Below are positions 49,059 through 58,430 of a DNA stretch of 61,366 bases, piece after piece. The first letter of the stretch is position 1; every line of letters begins with the position of its first letter. This DNA is from Luteococcus sanguinis (GTDB lineage: Bacteria > Actinomycetota > Actinomycetes > Propionibacteriales > Propionibacteriaceae), in the NCBI RefSeq assembly GCF_039527675.1, contig NZ_BAAAKI010000008.1:1-61366 (forward strand), in the 5' to 3' direction. Under the pieces are notes generated by a model, which searched no databases, had not been told where the DNA came from, and saw only the letters and a program-made list of their open reading frames with translations. Position numbers and translations under genes: made by a program.

Positions 49059-49098
49059 GCAGGTGAGGGGCCCGGGAAGACCCGGGCCCCTCATCTGC
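49059..49098. terminator. Bidirectional terminator
   Basis: GCAGGTGAGGGGCCCGGG pairs with CCCGGGCCCCTCATCTGC around AAGA with a single G-T. It serves the zincin gene and the convergent LEA-like gene. Confidence 0.85.
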
Positions 49099-49116
49099 GC
49101 TGGCAAGAACTGACGA

Positions 49117-49653
49117 TCAGAACCGCTCGTCGGCAGCGTCCTTGGCCTCGTCGGCGAACTCGCTGGCCTTGTCGGCCACGTCGTCGGCGGCATTGGAGAC
49201 CTTGGCGCCGGTGCTGCGCTGGCCTTCGATCGCGTCGAGGCCCTTCTGCACGATCTCCTTGACCTTCTCCACCTTGCCGTGGTGCTGGGCCGGGATCTTC
49301 TGGTCGATGGTCTTGGTGAGCTTGTCCACGGCCTCGTCGATCTTCTCGCGGTTCTTGTGGACGGCCTCGCCCGCCTTGGAGGCAGCCTCCGTGGCCTTCG
49401 CCTTCGCCTGGTCGGCGGCCTGCTTGGCCTTGTCGGTGGCCTCGCTGGCCTTCGCCTTTGCCTGGTCGGCGGCCTGCTTGGCCTGCTCGGCCTTCACCTT
49501 GGCCTGGTCGGCGGTGCCCGCGGCGCGGGCCTTGGCCTGGTCGGCAGCGGCCTGCGCCTTCGCGCGGGCCTCATCCGCCTTCGCCTTCGCCTGGTCGGCA
49601 GCGGACTGGGCAGCAGCCTTGGCCTGATCGTTCGCGTCGAAGGACTCGGTCAT
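49117..49653 (-). CDS. LEA-like helical repeat protein
   Basis: A 178-aa, Ala/Lys/Asp/Gln-rich protein made of 11-residue-type repeats such as ADQAKAKADEAR, SEATDKAKQAADQAKAK and ASKAGEAVHKNREK. This composition is typical of late-embryogenesis-abundant-like and apolipophorin-like proteins that fold on drying or on membranes. A C-terminal third, VEKVKEIVQKGLDAIEG, is less repetitive. The ATG at 49653 is preferred because AGGAG is 8 nt before it. A role in stress protection is inferred from composition only. Confidence 0.75.
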   Translation of the reverse strand: MTESFDANDQAKAAAQSAADQAKAKADEARAKAQAAADQAKARAAGTADQAKVKAEQAKQAADQAKAKASEATDKAKQAADQAKAKATEAASKAGEAVHKNREKIDEAVDKLTKTIDQKIPAQHHGKVEKVKEIVQKGLDAIEGQRSTGAKVSNAADDVADKASEFADEAKDAADERF

Positions 49654-49793
49654 GTTCATTCTCCTGCTTCTCGCGCTTGGCGTGCTGTCGGTCGACAGTG
49701 GCCTACACAACCAACGGTAGTGATCCTTGTTCGCTTCCACCATCGACGGCGCGGACGCCGACAGCGAAATGGCGCGGCGTACGATCGGTGGGC

Positions 49794-50789
49794 GTGAGCC
49801 AACCCACCCCTGCCACCACTGCTCCGGCAACCGAGAAGTCGTCCGACGGGAGCATGCTGACGGTCCTGGTCGCCTTGGGCGCGAACCTGCTGATCGCCCT
49901 CGCCAAGACCGTCGCCGCCCTGCTCACCGGGTCGGCGTCGATGGTCGCCGAAGCGGCCCACTCCTGGGCGGACGCGGGCAACGAGGGCTTCTTGATGGTG
50001 GCCGAGCGTCGCTCGAACAAGCCCGCCGACGATCTGCACCCCTTCGGCCACGGACGAGAGGGCTACATCTGGTCGATGTTCGCGGCGCTGGGGCTGTTCA
50101 CGGCCGGTTCGGTGGTGTCGATCTACCACGGCATCACCCAGCTCGGGAACCACGAACCCGAGGCCGACTACACCATCGCCTACATCGTGCTGGCGATCGC
50201 CTTCGTCCTGGAGGGTGCGAGCTTCCTCCAGGCCCGCAGACAGGCGTCCAGGGCCGCAACGAAGCTCGGCGCCAGCACCCTGCGCTATGTCGCCGACACC
50301 TCCAACCCGACGCTGCGCGCGGTCTTCTTCGAGGACGCCGCTGCCCTGGTCGGCCTGGTGGTGGCCTTCGCCGGTATCCTCACCCACCAGCTCACCGGCG
50401 ATGCGATCTACGACGCGATCGGGTCGATCGTCGTCGGTATCCTGCTGGGCGTCATCGCGCTCTTCCTGATCGGACGCAACTCCGACTTCCTGGCCGGCCA
50501 GTCCGTCTCGCCCGCCTTCCGGGCCCGCGCCCTGGCCAAGCTGCTGGAGCACCCGGAGATCTCCCGGGTCACCTACCTCTTCTGCGAGTACGTGGGCGCC
50601 GACAAGGTCTTCCTCGTCGCGGCCGTCGACCTGGCCGGGGACGCCCCGGAGTCGCACGTGGCGGAAGTGCTGCGGCGGCTGGAGGCCGAGATCACCGACA
50701 ACGACCTGGTCGAGCGTGCCGTCCTGACGCTGAGCGCCCCCAGCGACGCAGCGCTCACGCCGGACGCCTCGAGCCTGAATTCTCGTTGA
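49794..50789 (+). CDS. Cation diffusion facilitator family transporter
   Basis: A CDF-type divalent cation exporter of 331 aa. The family pattern is visible: SMVAEAAHSWADAGNEGFL (the metal site in helix II, here H-S-x-x-D), HPFGHGREGYIWSMFAALGLF, and SNPTLRAVFFEDAAALVGLVVAF with an E-D pair in helix V. The cytoplasmic C-terminal domain with REGVDDVxD-like IGSIVVGILLG and later segments is present. The GTG at 49794 lies 8 nt after a TACGAT box, so the mRNA may be leaderless. The metal, Zn, Mn or Fe, is not evident. Confidence 0.88.
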   Translation: MSQPTPATTAPATEKSSDGSMLTVLVALGANLLIALAKTVAALLTGSASMVAEAAHSWADAGNEGFLMVAERRSNKPADDLHPFGHGREGYIWSMFAALGLFTAGSVVSIYHGITQLGNHEPEADYTIAYIVLAIAFVLEGASFLQARRQASRAATKLGASTLRYVADTSNPTLRAVFFEDAAALVGLVVAFAGILTHQLTGDAIYDAIGSIVVGILLGVIALFLIGRNSDFLAGQSVSPAFRARALAKLLEHPEISRVTYLFCEYVGADKVFLVAAVDLAGDAPESHVAEVLRRLEAEITDNDLVERAVLTLSAPSDAALTPDASSLNSR

Positions 50790-50841
50790 CCGTTGCCGGT
50801 CGCGGCACGAAGTTGTCGGAGCCGAGAGTTAGCCTGACCGC

Positions 50842-52077
50842 GTGAAGCATCTCGCCTGGTTCCTTGCCCTGCTTGTGATGGGAGCCGCCACCGCATCCTG
50901 CGCGAAGGTCTCCCCGGACGCGATGAACGTCCCGGCGACCGTCGCTGCGTCTGCCACCGCTGGCCAGGGCACCGATGACGGTTCCGGGCCGGCGTCCAAG
51001 ACCGCAGCCCCGGAACCGACGCCCACCCGGCAACTCGCGGTGGCGTTGTCGTCCCAGCACCCGATCACCGCCTTGCTGCCGACCGACTCGATTGACGTGA
51101 CGGTCACCAACGGCCGCCTGGACGGCGTCACCGTCACCGGCCCGAATGGTGAGGTCGCCGGCATCCTCGACGGCAGCACGTGGCAGCCGAGCCGCAACCT
51201 GCTGCCCCAGACCGACTACACCGCGACCATCCAGGCCACCAACGACCAGGGCGTTGCGCAGGAGCTGACCAAGAAGTTCTCCACGCTGAAGACCAACATC
51301 GCTGGCTATGACGTGCTCTACCAGGGCTTCACCACCGGCGTCGGGATGCCGGCGACCATCCAGTTCGTCAGCGCCGTGGAGACCAAGGCGATGCGCGCCG
51401 AGGTGGAGAAGCACGCCAAGGTCACCGTCGTCCCCGCGCAGGAGGGCTCCTGGGGCTGGCTCGACAACCGCCAACTGATGTGGCGACCCAAGACCTACTG
51501 GAAGCCGGGGACGAAGATCACGGTCACCACGGAGTTCGCGGGGCTGCAGACCGGCGCGAACAAGTGGCTTGGACGCGACGACACGGCGCAGCTGGCGATC
51601 GGCGACCAACGGATTCTCTACACCGACATCGCCGCGCACACCCTCAAGGTGACGCAGAACGGCAAGACCATCCGCACCTTTCCCGTGACCAACGGCAAGT
51701 CGGGCTTCACCACTCGCTCCGGCACCAAGGTGATCATCGAGCGGCTGAGCCAGGTCAAGATGAACTCCGAGACGGTGGCCATCCCAAAGGACTCCGCCGA
51801 GGCCTACAACCTGGACGTGAAGTGGGCGATGCGGGTGACCTGGACCGGTGAGTTCATCCACGCCGCCCCGTGGTCGGTGGGCAGCCAGGGCGTCGCGAAC
51901 GTCTCCCACGGCTGCACCGGGATGAGCACCGCCAACGCCAAGTGGCTGTTCGACTTCGTCCGCGCCGGCGACCTGGACATCGTCACCGGTTCCTCGCGCA
52001 TCATGCAGCCCACCGATGGCGTCGGGGTCTGGCAGTACAGCTACGCCGGCTGGAAGCAGCAGTCCGCGCTCAACTGA
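50842..52077 (+). CDS. L,D-transpeptidase lipoprotein
   Basis: A cell wall cross-linking enzyme making 3-3 links in peptidoglycan. It begins with a lipoprotein signal peptide ending ATASC (C20 is the acylation site). Two immunoglobulin-like domains follow (about 65-250) and then the YkuD catalytic domain with the HGCTGMS cysteine motif near residue 356. The build is like mycobacterial LdtA/B proteins (about 400 aa). It starts with GTG; TAGCCT 6 nt upstream suggests a leaderless mRNA. Confidence 0.92.
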   Translation: MKHLAWFLALLVMGAATASCAKVSPDAMNVPATVAASATAGQGTDDGSGPASKTAAPEPTPTRQLAVALSSQHPITALLPTDSIDVTVTNGRLDGVTVTGPNGEVAGILDGSTWQPSRNLLPQTDYTATIQATNDQGVAQELTKKFSTLKTNIAGYDVLYQGFTTGVGMPATIQFVSAVETKAMRAEVEKHAKVTVVPAQEGSWGWLDNRQLMWRPKTYWKPGTKITVTTEFAGLQTGANKWLGRDDTAQLAIGDQRILYTDIAAHTLKVTQNGKTIRTFPVTNGKSGFTTRSGTKVIIERLSQVKMNSETVAIPKDSAEAYNLDVKWAMRVTWTGEFIHAAPWSVGSQGVANVSHGCTGMSTANAKWLFDFVRAGDLDIVTGSSRIMQPTDGVGVWQYSYAGWKQQSALN

Positions 52078-52078
52078 G

Positions 52079-52348
52079 TCATCGGACTTCGAAGGATCCG
52101 TAGCCCTTCGCGGACACGTGGGTGGCGATGACCTGGTCCACCCCGGCCCAGCGGGGGCCTTGCTGGCACCAGTCGACCATTTGGTCGACCGGGTCCTCGT
52201 CCCCCTCGAACCAGGCTGCGACCGAACCGTCCGGCTGGTTGCGCACCCACCCGGTGACGCCCACCTGCTGCGCCTGTTGGGCCGTGCTCCACCGGAAGCC
52301 GACGCCCTGCACCCGTCCCGTGATGTGCACCTCGACCGCTGTCGTCAT
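52079..52348 (-). CDS. acyP: Acylphosphatase
   Basis: An 89-aa acylphosphatase that hydrolyses carboxyl phosphates such as acetyl phosphate. HITGRVQGVGFRWSTAQQA carries the phosphate-binding loop with the catalytic Arg, and GWVRNQPDGSVAAWFEGDE the catalytic Asn. The ATG at 52348 gives the standard N-terminus. Its stop lies 2 nt beyond that of the convergent L,D-transpeptidase gene. Confidence 0.95.
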   Translation of the reverse strand: MTTAVEVHITGRVQGVGFRWSTAQQAQQVGVTGWVRNQPDGSVAAWFEGDEDPVDQMVDWCQQGPRWAGVDQVIATHVSAKGYGSFEVR

Positions 52349-52521
52349 GACTGCATTCTGTCCGATGCCCTCGCCGGGCTGGCGCTGGTTCGCCGCGCGA
52401 ACGCTGCGGCAGCAGCAATTGCGGCGGTCGGATGGGAGCGTCGGCTTGCACAGGTGGCGCCTCTCGACGCAAGGTGTCGGGGACGATTGACCGCTGGTCG
52501 ACCACGATCGAAGGACCCTGC

Positions 52522-54033
52522 ATGACGCGCCGTTCCCGGCTGGCCGCGCTGTTCGCGCTGGCACTGACCGCTCCGCTGTTGACCACCCCGGTGGGCGCAG
52601 TGCCCGCCGAGGCGGCCCCCGCCGACAAGACCGCGAAGAGCACCTGGATCGTGCGCTACAAGAATGGGTACAGCGCGCAGGGTGCCTCGGCGAAGGCGGA
52701 GCGGGCCGGGCTGAGCGTCCGGACGCGCCTGGAGAAGGTCTTCCCGGGTGCGGTGATGGAACTGACCGAGACCCAGCTGTCGCAGGTGCGCGCCGACTCC
52801 AGCGTGGCGGCCGTCTACGAGAACAAGCGCTATGTCTCCTTCGGCGCCCAGGCCAACCCCGGCTGGGCACTCGACCGGATCGACCAGAAGTGGGGCAAGG
52901 CGGGCTGGTTCACCAGCTACTACCAGGGCACCAATGTCCCGGTCTACGTGGTCGACTCCGGGGTCGACTCCTCACTCAAGGAGTTCGGTGGCCGCGTCAG
53001 CGCCGGTTACAGCGCGGTCGGCGGCAGCGCCACCACCGACGGGCTGTACCACGGGACACATGTCGCAGGTCTGGTCGGCTCCACCACCTTCGGCTCGGCC
53101 AAGCGTGCCCGCATCATCCCGGTGAAGGTGCTGGACGACTACGGCTACGGCACCTCGGCCGGCGTTCTGGCGGGTCTGGAGTGGGTGCTCAAGAACCACG
53201 TCGACGGCACCGCCGCTGTCACCAACATGAGCCTGGGGACGAATGTCGCCGACGGCATCGACCCCGCCGTGGACGACGCCGTCAGCCGGATGATCGCCGA
53301 GGGCATCACCGTCGTCGCCGCCGCGGGCAACGAGAACGCGGACGCCTGCAAGATCTCCCCGGCGCACCTACCCGCCGTGATCACGGTCGGCGCGATCGGG
53401 GACTCGACCACGTCGGTCAACAAGCGCTGGGTCGACACCGCGTCCGAGGGCAGCAACTGGGGCACCTGCCTCGACCTCTTCGCACCCGGCAGGAACGTTC
53501 CCTCGACCGTGCCCGCCTCCACCGGCCACCGCTATGCCCTGATGACCGGCACGTCCATGGCGTCGCCCGTCACGGCTGGCGTGGTCGCCCAGATCCTGCA
53601 GGCCCGACCCTCCTGGACCCCGGCGCAGGTCAGCGCCCAATTGATGGCCCAGACGTGGAAGAGCACCGCCACCGACGCGCGTGTCTCCAACCGCGGCACG
53701 GGTTCACCAAATGTCGTCCTCAGCTCGATGTCGACCGTGACACCCGGCGTGCTGGAGCGTGCAGGCACCCCTGGCGTGACCGGCACCCCGCGCGTCGGAC
53801 GCGTTCTCACCGGTTCGACCGGCACCTGGGGCGTCGGCCCGGTCGTCGTCACGCGCCAGTGGGAGCGGGTCAACATCTGGGGCACGGCGACCCCGATCAA
53901 GGGCGCAACGGGTTCGACCTACACCCTCACCCGTACCGACAAGTACTTCCGCATCCGGTTGCGGGTCACCGCGTCCAAGCCCCTGTACCGCACGACCAGC
54001 GTCGTCTCGGCCCAGACCGCCCAGGTGCGCTGA
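52522..54033 (+). CDS. Secreted S8 subtilisin-like serine peptidase
   Basis: A 503-aa exported peptidase. It has a signal peptide (about 1-31, AVPAEAAPA), an I9-type propeptide (about 38-115), and the S8 domain with the catalytic triad: Asp145 in VVDSGVD, His180 in GTHVAGLVG and Ser345 in GTSMASPV. The oxyanion Asn is in AAAGNENADAC. A C-terminal domain of about 90 residues (RVLTGSTGTWGVGP, FRIRLRVTAS) resembles the small beta domains common after actinobacterial proteases. AAGGA precedes the ATG. It should act outside the cell. Confidence 0.92.
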   Translation: MTRRSRLAALFALALTAPLLTTPVGAVPAEAAPADKTAKSTWIVRYKNGYSAQGASAKAERAGLSVRTRLEKVFPGAVMELTETQLSQVRADSSVAAVYENKRYVSFGAQANPGWALDRIDQKWGKAGWFTSYYQGTNVPVYVVDSGVDSSLKEFGGRVSAGYSAVGGSATTDGLYHGTHVAGLVGSTTFGSAKRARIIPVKVLDDYGYGTSAGVLAGLEWVLKNHVDGTAAVTNMSLGTNVADGIDPAVDDAVSRMIAEGITVVAAAGNENADACKISPAHLPAVITVGAIGDSTTSVNKRWVDTASEGSNWGTCLDLFAPGRNVPSTVPASTGHRYALMTGTSMASPVTAGVVAQILQARPSWTPAQVSAQLMAQTWKSTATDARVSNRGTGSPNVVLSSMSTVTPGVLERAGTPGVTGTPRVGRVLTGSTGTWGVGPVVVTRQWERVNIWGTATPIKGATGSTYTLTRTDKYFRIRLRVTASKPLYRTTSVVSAQTAQVR

Positions 54034-54108
54034 CCACAGCTGGCCGGGGCTCCGATGCCGGCGTGCACCTACGCTCGGCCGGTGACGTCCATCACATCCA
54101 CACTCAAT

Positions 54109-54136
54109 TTGAGCGGGGCTGTTTGGGCGGTAGTGT
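54109..54136 (+). promoter_or_regulatory. Promoter of gltA
   Basis: TTGAGC (54109-54114), a 16-nt spacer and TAGTGT (54131-54136) form a good SigA-like promoter, giving a leader of about 90 nt before the gltA ATG. Confidence 0.55.
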
Positions 54137-54233
54137 GAGCGCAACCGCGACGCGACGACGCATGCGACGCCGCTCGTGCGAGCCCTGCAAACCCTGATTG
54201 GTCGGAGATTGGACTCCGGTTCAAGGAGGAACT

Positions 54234-55517
54234 ATGAGTGAGAACGCGACTTTCACGGTTGGCGACAAGGAGGTCGACCTCCCCTTTGTGCCGGCCTCCA
54301 TCGGCAACAACGGACACGACATCACCAAGCTGCTGGCCAGCACCGGTGACACCACCTACGACCAGGGCTTCTCGAGCACGGCGTCGTGCAAGTCGGCCAT
54401 CACCTTCATCGATGGCGACAAGGGAATCCTGCGCTACCGCGGCTACCCGATCGAGCAGCTGGCGGAGCGGTCCACCTTCCTCGAGTGCGCCTACCTGGTG
54501 ATCTACGGTGAGCTGCCCACCGCAGAGCAGCTCGAGACCTTCACCAGCCGCATCACCAAGTCCACGCTGCTGGACGAGCGGATGCGCGACCTCTTCCGCT
54601 GCTTCCCCCGTCGTTCGCACCCGATGCCCGTGCTGGCCGCCGGCATCATGGCACTGTCGACCTTCAACACCGACTCCATCGGGCTCGACGACGAGTCCGT
54701 CGAGCGCGCCACCGAGCGCCTGCTGGCCAAGGTGCCCACACTGGCTGCCTACTCGTACAAGAACTCGGTCGGGCAGCCGACGCTTTACCCAGACAACTCA
54801 CTGAGCTACATCGAGAACTTCGAGCGGATGAGCTTTGGCTTCCCGACCGAGTCCTACCAGTTCAACGAGGCGATCACCCGCGCCCTCGAGGTGCTGTTGA
54901 TCCTGCACGTCGACCACGAGCAGAACTGCTCGACCTCGACGGTGCGTTTGGTCGGCTCCTCGCAGGCGAACATCTATGCCTCGGTCGCCTCCGGCGTGAA
55001 CGCCCTGTCCGGCCCACTGCACGGTGGCGCCAACCAGGAGGTCCTGGAGATGCTCCAGGCCATCAAGGACTCGGGCATGACCGTCGCCGAGTACGTCCAG
55101 CAGGTCAAGGACAAGAAGGCCGGCATCCGCCTGATGGGCTTCGGCCACCGCATCTACAAGAACTACGACCCCCGCGCGGCCATCATCAAGAAGCACGCCG
55201 ACGAGGTCCTGAAGCTGAAGGAGGGCCGCACCGACCTGCTCGACATCGCGCAGGAGCTGGAGCAGACCGCCCTCAGCGACCCCTACTTCCAGGAGCGCAA
55301 GCTCTACCCGAACGTCGACTTCTACTCGGGCCTGATCTACGAGGCGATGGGCTTCCCGGTGAACATGTTCACCGTCCTGTTCGCCATCGGCCGTCTGCCC
55401 GGCTGGATCGCGCAGTGGCGCGAACAGAACTCCGAGGTCGGCACCAAGATCGGCCGTCCGCGCCAGATCTACATCGGCGAGGTCGAGCGCGACTACGTCG
55501 CGATGGAGAACCGCTGA
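54234..55517 (+). CDS. gltA: Citrate synthase (type II)
   Basis: Condenses oxaloacetate and acetyl-CoA in the TCA cycle. The active-site motifs are all present: HVDHEQNCSTSTVRLVGSS, SGPLHGGANQEVLEML (catalytic His) and MGFGHRIYKNYDPRA (His and Arg), with a late Asp in NVDFYSGLIYEAMGFP. The 427-aa length and NADH-sensitive hexamer-type N-terminal extension match type II enzymes. AAGGAGGAAC lies before the ATG. A terminator follows. Confidence 0.97.
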   Translation: MSENATFTVGDKEVDLPFVPASIGNNGHDITKLLASTGDTTYDQGFSSTASCKSAITFIDGDKGILRYRGYPIEQLAERSTFLECAYLVIYGELPTAEQLETFTSRITKSTLLDERMRDLFRCFPRRSHPMPVLAAGIMALSTFNTDSIGLDDESVERATERLLAKVPTLAAYSYKNSVGQPTLYPDNSLSYIENFERMSFGFPTESYQFNEAITRALEVLLILHVDHEQNCSTSTVRLVGSSQANIYASVASGVNALSGPLHGGANQEVLEMLQAIKDSGMTVAEYVQQVKDKKAGIRLMGFGHRIYKNYDPRAAIIKKHADEVLKLKEGRTDLLDIAQELEQTALSDPYFQERKLYPNVDFYSGLIYEAMGFPVNMFTVLFAIGRLPGWIAQWREQNSEVGTKIGRPRQIYIGEVERDYVAMENR

Positions 55518-55563
55518 ACTCCACCCGATCCGTCGGTCGGGTTGGCACACGCAGCAAAGGGCC

Positions 55564-55592
55564 GGGGCCCCACCGTTCGTCGGTGGAGCCCC
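55564..55592 (+). terminator. Terminator after gltA
   Basis: GGGGCCCCACCG pairs with CGGTGGAGCCCC around TTCGT with one mismatch. Confidence 0.8.
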
Positions 55593-55693
55593 AGCCTCGT
55601 CCTGTGGCGCGTCACAGCGCCGGACGGCTTACAGGTTATGCCTGAGGCGGACAACCCTGACAGCGGTCATGGGAACGTGGGAACAATTGCTCC

Positions 55694-56197
55694 ATGACTG
55701 ATTTCACCGATGCTGAGCAGGACCAGATCCGCGGCGGCGTGATGGGCGCCATTGCCCTCGTCTCCCAGGCCGACCCCGGCTTCTTCGACATCTTCAAGGA
55801 ATCGAAGGCCGCCTCGCAGGCCCTCGCCAGCGCGCCGGAAGGCGTCAAGGACCTGATGAAGGGTGGGCTCGTGATGCCGCCGCAGGCGTCCAGCAAGGAC
55901 GACCTGAAGCAGAAGATGCTCGCCAGCCTCGCCACGGCCGTCCAGGTTGCCGGCAAGAACCCTGACGCCCAGGCGGCGATCAAGAGCTACGTGAGGGCCG
56001 CATGCCAGCAGGTCGCCGAGGCCTCGAAGGGCGTCTCCGCCGAGGAACAGGCCGTGGTCGCCGAGATCGAGGGCGTGCTCCAGGGCGCTGACACCGCGCA
56101 GGTGCCGGCCGGTCAGACGGCCGCGCAGCCGCAGGCTCAGCAGGTTCAGGCCGACCAGGCGCAGGCCCCCGACCAGGGGCTGCAGTTCCCCAGGTGA
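55694..56197 (+). CDS. Hypothetical protein, 167 aa
   Basis: A soluble, Ala/Gln-rich protein with predicted helices through about residue 130 and a tail of repeated Q-A-Q. It has no signal peptide or recognised motif. It follows gltA after a terminator and is itself followed by a strong one, so it is a single-gene unit. No function can be given. Confidence 0.6.
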   Translation: MTDFTDAEQDQIRGGVMGAIALVSQADPGFFDIFKESKAASQALASAPEGVKDLMKGGLVMPPQASSKDDLKQKMLASLATAVQVAGKNPDAQAAIKSYVRAACQQVAEASKGVSAEEQAVVAEIEGVLQGADTAQVPAGQTAAQPQAQQVQADQAQAPDQGLQFPR

Positions 56198-56231
56198 TCC
56201 ACCGCTGATCCTGATTCCGAGCCCAGACAGC

Positions 56232-56270
56232 ACGAAGGCCCGTCTCCCCCACTTGGAGACGGGCCTTCGT
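56232..56270 (+). terminator. Very strong terminator
   Basis: ACGAAGGCCCGTCTCC pairs perfectly with GGAGACGGGCCTTCGT around a 7-nt loop. It may also serve the minus-strand flavoprotein gene ending at 56363. Confidence 0.92.
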
Positions 56271-56362
56271 CATGCCCCCCGGCCCACTTCCGGGGGACAC
56301 CGGGCGCGACTCCTGAAGGAGGCCGCACCCTCAGGTGCTTGCTTCGGCAAGTGTCCGCATGG

Positions 56363-57781
56363 CTACATGGCGAACGACTCCCGGTGCACCTGGGATGGGT
56401 GGACCCCATAGGCCTCGGCCTCGGTCACGAGGGCCTTCGACCAGGCATCGGGTCCACAGACATAGACGTCCGCGTCGGCGATCCAGGGCGCCAATTGGAC
56501 GAGCTTGAGATTGGGGTGGTCGCTGGTCGTCCAGGCACCGTCCCCGGAGCGGTTGCCGACCAGGGTGACGAGTTGGATGCCGCGCTGCCTACAGATCGTC
56601 CGGAACTCGTCCAGGTGGTACAGCTCCTCGGCGTGGCTGGCACGGAGCAGCACCAGCGAGCGTCCCGGGATGGTCTGGGTGGCCTCGACGACCGCGCGGA
56701 TCGGCGTGATGCCCACTCCCGAACCAGCCAGCACGATCGCCTCCTGGGTGCGGGCGGCATCGGTGAAGACGCCATAGGGACCCTCGAAGCTGACCCGGGT
56801 GCCGGGCTTCACCTGCATGATCCTGGCGGTGCCGGCACCGGCATTGCGGACGGTGATCCGCAGCGAGGTGCCATTGGGGGCGGCGCTGATCGAGAAGGGA
56901 TGCTGCTCGAGCGCGAGACCGGGGGTCCAGAAGCGCCAGTTGAAGAACTGCCCGGCGGCGACGTCAAGGGTGCCGAGGTACTGCCCGGCCATGGTGATCG
57001 TCGCCACGTCGTGCGACTCCTGGCGGACCTCGCTGACGACCAGCGAGTGCCGCAGCGAACGCGTGATCGGGACGATGACCCGGTAGACCAGCAGGGCGGA
57101 ACCGGTGACGGCGTAGAGACCGATCCAGTAGGCCTTGGCCCAAGGGGCATCGAAGAGCTTGTCCATCGTGAACTGGTGCGGGATCGACAGGCCGATCGCC
57201 ACATAGGTGCTCAGATGGATTGCGTGCCACAACTGGTGCGGGAGGTGCTTCTTGACGCTCAGCAGCGCGGACGTCAGGCCGACCAGAACCAGCAGGCCAA
57301 AGCTGACCACGGCCAGCGCATAGTCGGGCCAGGTCCACAGCCGGGTGAACTCGGTGATGACGCCGACCTGCTGGCTCATCGCATAGCTGAGCGTGGTCAG
57401 GACGCCGTGCGCGAGCACCGCGCCCACCGCCCAGACACCGAGCCCACCGTGTTTGGCGATGGCCCGGTCGTGGCCCATGGCGCGGTCGATGAAGGGAATG
57501 CGGGCCGCCAGCAGCACCATCAGGCAGAGCAGGTCCGCCGAGACCAGGCCGAGCAGGATGCCGACGCTCTTCAGGGCGTCCTTCAAGGAACCCCAGCCGG
57601 TCAGCCCACGGTCGGCGAAGTAGAGCAGCGCCAGCATGACGACGGACGCGATGGCAACGGCCTCGATGACGCGATTGCGGATGGCCTGCTCGGTTCGCCG
57701 GGACCGGTAGGGGTCGCGGGGAGCGCCGCCCGAGCGCTGCTCTACGGCGCGCTCTCGCAAGGGGACCGTGGTGGTCCCCAT
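56363..57781 (-). CDS. Ferric-reductase-like membrane flavoprotein
   Basis: A 472-aa protein with six transmembrane helices carrying haem-ligand-type histidines (HGGLGVWAVGAVLAHG, HQLWHAIHLSTYVAIG) of the ferric reductase-like/NOX domain, followed by an FAD-binding barrel (QHPFSISAAP) and an NAD-binding fold (VLAGSGVGITPIRAVVE, YVCGPDAWSKA). It probably moves electrons from NAD(P)H across the membrane to ferric iron or oxygen. The start is unclear: I chose the ATG at 57781, which has AGGA 5 nt upstream; ATG at 57811 and GTG at 57853 are alternatives. Confidence 0.82.
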   Translation of the reverse strand: MGTTTVPLRERAVEQRSGGAPRDPYRSRRTEQAIRNRVIEAVAIASVVMLALLYFADRGLTGWGSLKDALKSVGILLGLVSADLLCLMVLLAARIPFIDRAMGHDRAIAKHGGLGVWAVGAVLAHGVLTTLSYAMSQQVGVITEFTRLWTWPDYALAVVSFGLLVLVGLTSALLSVKKHLPHQLWHAIHLSTYVAIGLSIPHQFTMDKLFDAPWAKAYWIGLYAVTGSALLVYRVIVPITRSLRHSLVVSEVRQESHDVATITMAGQYLGTLDVAAGQFFNWRFWTPGLALEQHPFSISAAPNGTSLRITVRNAGAGTARIMQVKPGTRVSFEGPYGVFTDAARTQEAIVLAGSGVGITPIRAVVEATQTIPGRSLVLLRASHAEELYHLDEFRTICRQRGIQLVTLVGNRSGDGAWTTSDHPNLKLVQLAPWIADADVYVCGPDAWSKALVTEAEAYGVHPSQVHRESFAM

Positions 57782-57910
57782 TGCATTCCTGGCCGCCAGC
57801 TCGGTGCTCATGTCATGGAGATTCGCGTCCGAGACTGTGTCATACCTGTGCACGCGCTGTCGTCAGGCAACGAGTGCTCGTCCACTCCAGACGCAGGGAT
57901 GTAAAAGGTA

Positions 57911-57948
57911 CTTGACGTAAAGCAAGCTATACGTCAAGCCTGCTTTAC
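57911..57948. promoter_or_regulatory. Interlocked double palindrome, putative operator
   Basis: CTTGACGTA (57911-57919) pairs with TACGTCAAG (57930-57938), and GTAAAGCAAGC (57917-57927) with GCCTGCTTTAC (57938-57948); both pairs have a 10-bp spacer. The array lies 26 bp before a membrane protein/XRE gene pair and about 100 bp from the divergent flavoprotein gene. It is much AT-richer than its flanks. Confidence 0.7.
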
Positions 57949-57974
57949 TAACCCTTCACACCCTGGAGATCATC

Positions 57975-58430
57975 ATGATCAACACCCAGAAGTCGACCTT
58001 CGGACGCACCCGCTCCGGCCGCTCACCGTGGCCCGGGGCACTACTGATCGGTGTGGCCCTGACCGGTGTTGTTGCTGGCATCGCCGCCCTCACAAACGAC
58101 GGAGAACGCTCTTGGCTGTTGCCGGTGCTGCTCACCGCCTCCTGCCTCCCGGTGCTGACCGTGCTCGGCTGGTCACTCCTGGTTGACCGCAACTCCCTGA
58201 AGGGAAGCATCGCGAACCCCGATGAGTCGATCGAGAGCACCTGGTACGACGCCGCCACCCGGGGCTGCTTCCACGACATCCTGATCGTGGCGGGCCTCAC
58301 CCTGACCGCGGTCTCCATCGTCCCGGCCCTCCACGGGCTCAGCGCCCAGGCAGCCCTCAGCGCCCTGATCCTGTTCATAGCCGCGGATGTGGTCGTGCGC
58401 TACGTCATCACCAAGCATCGGGACGCCTGA
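57975..58430 (+). CDS. Small membrane protein paired with an XRE regulator
   Basis: A 151-aa protein with four predicted transmembrane helices in two pairs (about 24-40 and 47-67; 103-121 and 126-143). A conserved-looking loop, ESIESTWYDAATRGCFHDILIVAG, lies between them; a similar layout occurs in small membrane proteins encoded next to XRE regulators. GGAG lies upstream of the ATG at fair distance. The stop overlaps the regulator's start (TGATG). The pair follows a double palindrome, suggesting autoregulation. It may sense a membrane condition. Confidence 0.7.
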   Translation: MINTQKSTFGRTRSGRSPWPGALLIGVALTGVVAGIAALTNDGERSWLLPVLLTASCLPVLTVLGWSLLVDRNSLKGSIANPDESIESTWYDAATRGCFHDILIVAGLTLTAVSIVPALHGLSAQAALSALILFIAADVVVRYVITKHRDA

